A DNA stretch of 64,000 bases from Gordionus sp. m RMFG-2023 (Eukaryota; Nematomorpha; Gordioida; Chordodea; Parachordodidae), in assembly GCF_954871325.1 (NCBI RefSeq), contig NC_088778.1, positions 22,739,120-22,803,119 of the forward strand, in the 5' to 3' direction. A program made the translations under genes and the position numbers. Of this stretch, positions 60,171-64,000 are shown one piece after another. Position 1 is the stretch's first letter, and each line of letters opens with the position of its first letter. The notes beneath the pieces are model-generated. The model saw nothing but the letters and a program-made list of their open reading frames with translations. It did not search any database and had not been told where the DNA came from.

Positions 60171-61537
60171 TGAGGGATTTGTAATTACTATTAGATTAGG
60201 TAATAAAGATAAAGACTAATAAAAACTCAATGCCATGATATTTTTTAATTCTGGCTGAGGCCAATTCAATCATATTATTTCTATTTTAACTTTTACTTTA
60301 TATTAACTCCAAAGGGAAAAACAATAGGCCAATTAAATATCAAACATTGAAAAATTTTAAAATGTTACTCTGAATCAATTTTAAAACATAAGACCATTCT
60401 ACGGATAATTTTTTTCTTTATTTGTTATATACGATTATTGCACAAAGAAAATAGCAAATATTAACAGCATATATTTTAGAATTAGTGCTCCCAATTCGCG
60501 AACTTTATATATGATTTAGAAAATATATTTCAAAAAGGTTAAATGTATATAAATCAAGGAAAACGAAAATATAATTAACAAATTCTCCAAATTGAATATT
60601 AAAAATAAACTTTGATGGAGCCACTGGGACGGCTAATATGGCTCCTTTGAATAAACCCATGCCCACCTCACCAGTCTTTTCCTAATCGTTATTATTTTTT
60701 ATATGACTATTTATCGACCAAGATAAAATAAAACTATGACATATTTTAACCATACTATAGAGATATCCAATTACCACTATGTTCAAAAATCGTAAATATT
60801 TCTAAAAACATATGATAGTTGTTATAGACATGAATTCAAATTAAGGTACTATCTTATTCTATAATAAATGAATCTAATGAAAAAAAAATTTTTTATATGC
60901 AAAATTTTTAACAATTAATTTCAGTTTAGAATTCAAGCTCTCAGCATATTTTTTTTAATAAGAAGTGGAGACCTAGGATAAACTGATAAAAAGAAAAACC
61001 AATTTATACCTAAAACTATTTTTAACCTTATTTTTAATTTTATTTAAATCTCAATTGAAAAATAATTTTTTAACTATTTATTTTGATTTATTTTTTGTTA
61101 TTTTTTAAAATTTTAATTCATTTATTGAATGCATTTATTTAAAATCTAATTTTGCTGGAAATGTATTCCAATAAGTGTAGAAACCTATTTTATAAATTTT
61201 AGACCATTATATAACCAACTTTTGAATTTTAATTATTTTTTCAACCCAAATCATTTAAACTTAAAATTTTTTTTTCAATATGTGTAAAATAATAAAGTTT
61301 GAAAAAATAAAAATTACACCTATCAAACTATTGCCTTACCAATTTGATGAATGTTATAACTTTTTTAAAAAAATATTTCTATTTTCTTTCTATATGCCAC
61401 TGAATATATATAATATTTAATTATTGATGATTAATATAAGTAAACATAATAAGTTAACTTTAGGTCTTATAAAAATTCAATTTAGATTCAATGTAAATTT
61501 CAAAGCATTCTCTCCAATTGTTGAATAACATAAGTTC
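60171..61537. other. A+T-rich DNA without recognisable genes
   Basis: Nothing was recognised. Confidence 0.4.
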
Positions 61538-62958
61538 TTTCAGAGTTATAAAAGTATCTAAATACAAATATCTAGATCCTGTAACTAGATATGAAAATGT
61601 GGTATCTGTAATCTGTATCTTGATAGATTTTTGATTAAAATATCTGTATCTGTTTTTATATACTTTTTAAGATACATTTTGATATACTTTTATTTAATGC
61701 ATATTATAAACAAAAATATTTGAATTTTCATATGATCATATAATTTAAATATTTATATATATATATTAAAAAACATTAAGACTACTATAATAAAAAATTA
61801 TATATATATAAAATATTAAAATATATAAAAAAATAGATATATAAATATTCATTAAATGTTATGTCAGAGTTTATCAATAAACCAGACAAATTTTGATATT
61901 ACAATGCAACTCAAGAAATCTGCCATTTTAATTTTCAATGGAATTAATTAATTTTATTTTATTATACTAATTTTAAAAATTTATTTTAGATTAATATTAA
62001 TAGCGATGAAGAGGAAGAGAAGAAGTAATAATCAATGAAGCATCAATAAGTACAGACATTGTTTTTCCATGGCCAATTTATAGAGCATTTAAAATAATAT
62101 CTCAAAATAAAAGAAACAAATCTCTGATAGTATAATGTTTGCCATATCTACAAAAAAATACAAAAATTTCAGTTAGCATTACCTCAACTTGCAACATTGT
62201 AAAACATTTAAGGGTATAGATACTGAATAAATGTTTACAATTGTAATTTTAAATTTTAAGAGAAAAATCAAACACTGTTAATGAAAAAAAAATTAATACA
62301 AAGATTAGTTGATCTTCAACTGATTGCAAACAAATAACCTGCGAAAAAACAATTAATTTAATATCCTATTTTTTCAGTACCCCACAGCAGCAGATATGAT
62401 TGTTAATAATTAAATCTTGATATTCATCAAATTTTAAATAAATTTTTCAAAAATGAATGCCCAGATTTTAGTATTTTTAAAGAATATCCTGATATAAAAT
62501 TGTTATTCATACCACAATCTCTTCAAGTGCCCTGGTAGAAAGGCATGTTAGTGAAGCTAAAAATGTCTTTACGGATTTACGATGATCCTGTAATGACCAA
62601 AATTTTGAAAATATTTTATTACTGAAATTTAATAATAATTTATAATCATTTAATCATTATTTATTTTCATATATTATATTATTATATTAAAATCTAAAAA
62701 TTATTATTTTAATTTTGATAAATGTGATATCTAATCAATAAAGATTTTAGCTCATTTCATACATTTTCACAATAGAATCCTATTTAGGTTTATGCAAAGC
62801 TTATATAAGAGTATTAAGAAATTGTATCTGTATCTAGATACATTCTGTATTAAGCTAACATTTTGGACGATGTATCTCGATCTGGATCTAGATAACTTTT
62901 TAGACTATGTATTTGTATCTAGATCCATTTAAAAAGTATCTTTTAAAAAATCTGTTTC
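61538..62958 (+). mobile_element. hAT copy (TCTAGATAC family), plus orientation
   Basis: The left zone (61,550-61,680) and right zone (62,820-62,950) are dense in ATCTAGATCC, GTATCTGTATC and GTATCTAGATCC words. The ends CAGAGTTATAAAAGTATC and, inverted, CAGATTTTTTAAAAGATAC are similar. The duplication is unclear. Its C-terminal transposase remnant is at 62,490-62,640. It is related to the minus-strand copies at 14.1-14.9 and 16.9-17.6 kb. Confidence 0.65.
62452..62645 (+). pseudogene. hAT transposase C-terminal remnant
   Basis: The + strand reads CPDFSIFKEYPDIKLLF, then in another frame ALVERHVSEAKNVFTDLR and NFENILLLKFNN. The second and third blocks correspond to the SSAxVERxFSxA...R and the closing LLxLK parts of the hAT dimerisation domain. 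A frameshift and a stop inside FTDLR break it. Upstream at 61,995-62,110 a Glu-rich segment (DEEEEKK) may be linker. Confidence 0.65.
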
Positions 62959-63214
62959 TTATACATTTTGTTGTAAAAACGATTTTTTTTTAAATATAAA
63001 ATAATATTCTACATTTTAGATTAAATACAGTATTTTAATATGTGGCCACATTTTCCATTTGAGTTACTAATATGTAAACAAACATTCCTTTTCACTTTGG
63101 CTAATTTTAAGTCATGACATGACACATTATAAATTCAATTAAAGTAATCCCGGAAAAAATAATGTCATTTATCATAACATAAATTTACTTATTTAAAAGT
63201 TTATCTCTTATCAG
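62959..63214. other. A+T-rich spacer
   Basis: Nothing was recognised. Confidence 0.4.
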
Positions 63215-63776
63215 GATTTTCTTAAGGAGGGGAAGATAGACTATTGGGTAGATTTTTTTCACTATAAATTTATTGGATATTTTTAGGCGTCCTCTTTGGA
63301 GGCCTTTGACCTGATTACTTTTTTAAAAAAAATTTAAAATAACTTATCTCAAAAATTTTGTCATTATTTTTAAAAAAAATTTATATTTTACTTATTTTTT
63401 TTTTGAAATTTTTTATATCAGCAAATCATTAAATTTTTCAGTAAATTCATATCATATTTTGTAACCTCAATTAATCGCTTCAAGATTAAATTACTAGTTC
63501 ATATTTGACAAATACCTATGATGCATTTGGCTACTGACACTGACAAGCATAAATGAGACATTGGTTTATTTATACCTAGATTGATCTTAAATGCAATTTT
63601 CATGTCTCACAAGGAATTAACAATTTGTCCAAGGTAAAATGCCCTTGGTATAAAATGTTCTTTGACAAAATTTCTGCATTGACAAAAATTTTTTTTTTAA
63701 ATTTAATATTGACTGTTGTTGGTTAGGAAAAAATAGGTGAAATTATCAGAGGTGCATTAATACCACTTTTTTTGAT
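63215..63776 (+). CDS. Possible small exons of an unidentified plus-strand gene (low confidence)
   Basis: Four short open stretches carry plausible splice edges. They are 63215-63247 (DFLKEGKIDYW, then GTAGAT); from 63287 after TTTTTAG (ASSLEAFDLITF); about 63572-63631 after ATACCTAG (IDLKCNFHVSQGINNLSK, then GTAAAA); and about 63728-63779 after TTGGTTAG (EKIGEIIRGALIPLFLIS, then GTAATT). The last two join in phase 0. Residue content is protein-like and less biased than the surroundings. The second stretch has no good donor. I recognise no family; chance open frames remain possible. Confidence 0.25.
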
Positions 63777-64000
63777 ATCTGGTAATTATATAATTTTTTA
63801 TATTTTATTTTATTCACTCCCTAAATATTGGATCAATTAATCCACAAACCCTATAATTTTGAATGCTTTTTCTAGACTTTTCAATATTAATTAAAATTGA
63901 ATATTTCTCTTCGCCATTTTTTTTAATTCATATTTTTGCTCAAGACATTTATTTTTATACAATTATCGTCCCATAATGCACTCAAATTTTAATAATTACC
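63777..64000. other. A+T-rich DNA at the window edge
   Basis: Nothing was recognised; if the preceding exons are real this is their intron. Confidence 0.35.

Overview
The window looks like nuclear DNA of an animal with a very A+T-rich genome (by eye clearly above 70% A+T). It is intron-bearing, gene-poor and crowded with decayed transposable elements. The species cannot be told from the sequence. Only two host genes are firmly recognisable. The 3' part of MSH5, the meiotic MutS homologue, lies on + in seven exons from 1,228 to 8,901. A complete two-exon gene for the respiratory complex III hinge protein (UQCRH/QCR6) lies on - at 9,022-9,381. They converge tail to tail with about 120 bp between stop codons.

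From 9.4 to 63 kb almost everything recognisable is transposon-derived, mostly hAT-superfamily DNA transposons and their non-autonomous relatives. Target-site duplications could be read for six elements: 1,965-2,933 (AATTTTGC); 10,036-11,601 (CTCCCATC/TTCCCATC); 32,962-35,087 (ATGGATTC); 48,393-52,494 (CTATATAT); 52,748-53,953 (GAATTTTG); 54,189-54,615 (ATCTACAT). Transposase remnants (hAT C-terminal dimerisation domains, DUF4371/ZMYM1-like segments) occur near 14.4, 17.1, 21, 27.2, 39.5-40.6, 51 and 62.5 kb. A truncated LINE reverse-transcriptase fragment lies at 55.7-56.4 kb on -. Fossil retroelement coding scraps lie near 41.3 and 47-48 kb. A structurally complete LTR element with near-identical repeats and a GATGA duplication is nested inside the 48.4-52.5 kb hAT element.

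The most unusual object is the 2.1 kb element at 32,962-35,087. It is built almost entirely of two roughly 140-bp units (B and C), each carrying an ACGCGT-containing motif, that alternate and are arranged as a giant palindrome inside terminal inverted repeats with a perfect 8-bp duplication. Other notable structures are a five-copy palindromic MITE family of about 210-235 bp, a pair of segmental duplicates (36.7-39.0 and 44.2-44.8 kb), one of them expanded in tandem, and several inverted-repeat islands.

Weak hints of further host genes are a kinase-like pseudogene and a short terminal exon on - at 28.5-29.2 kb, and short splice-bounded open stretches on + at 63.2-63.8 kb. No rRNA, tRNA, CRISPR or bacterial-type operon was found.
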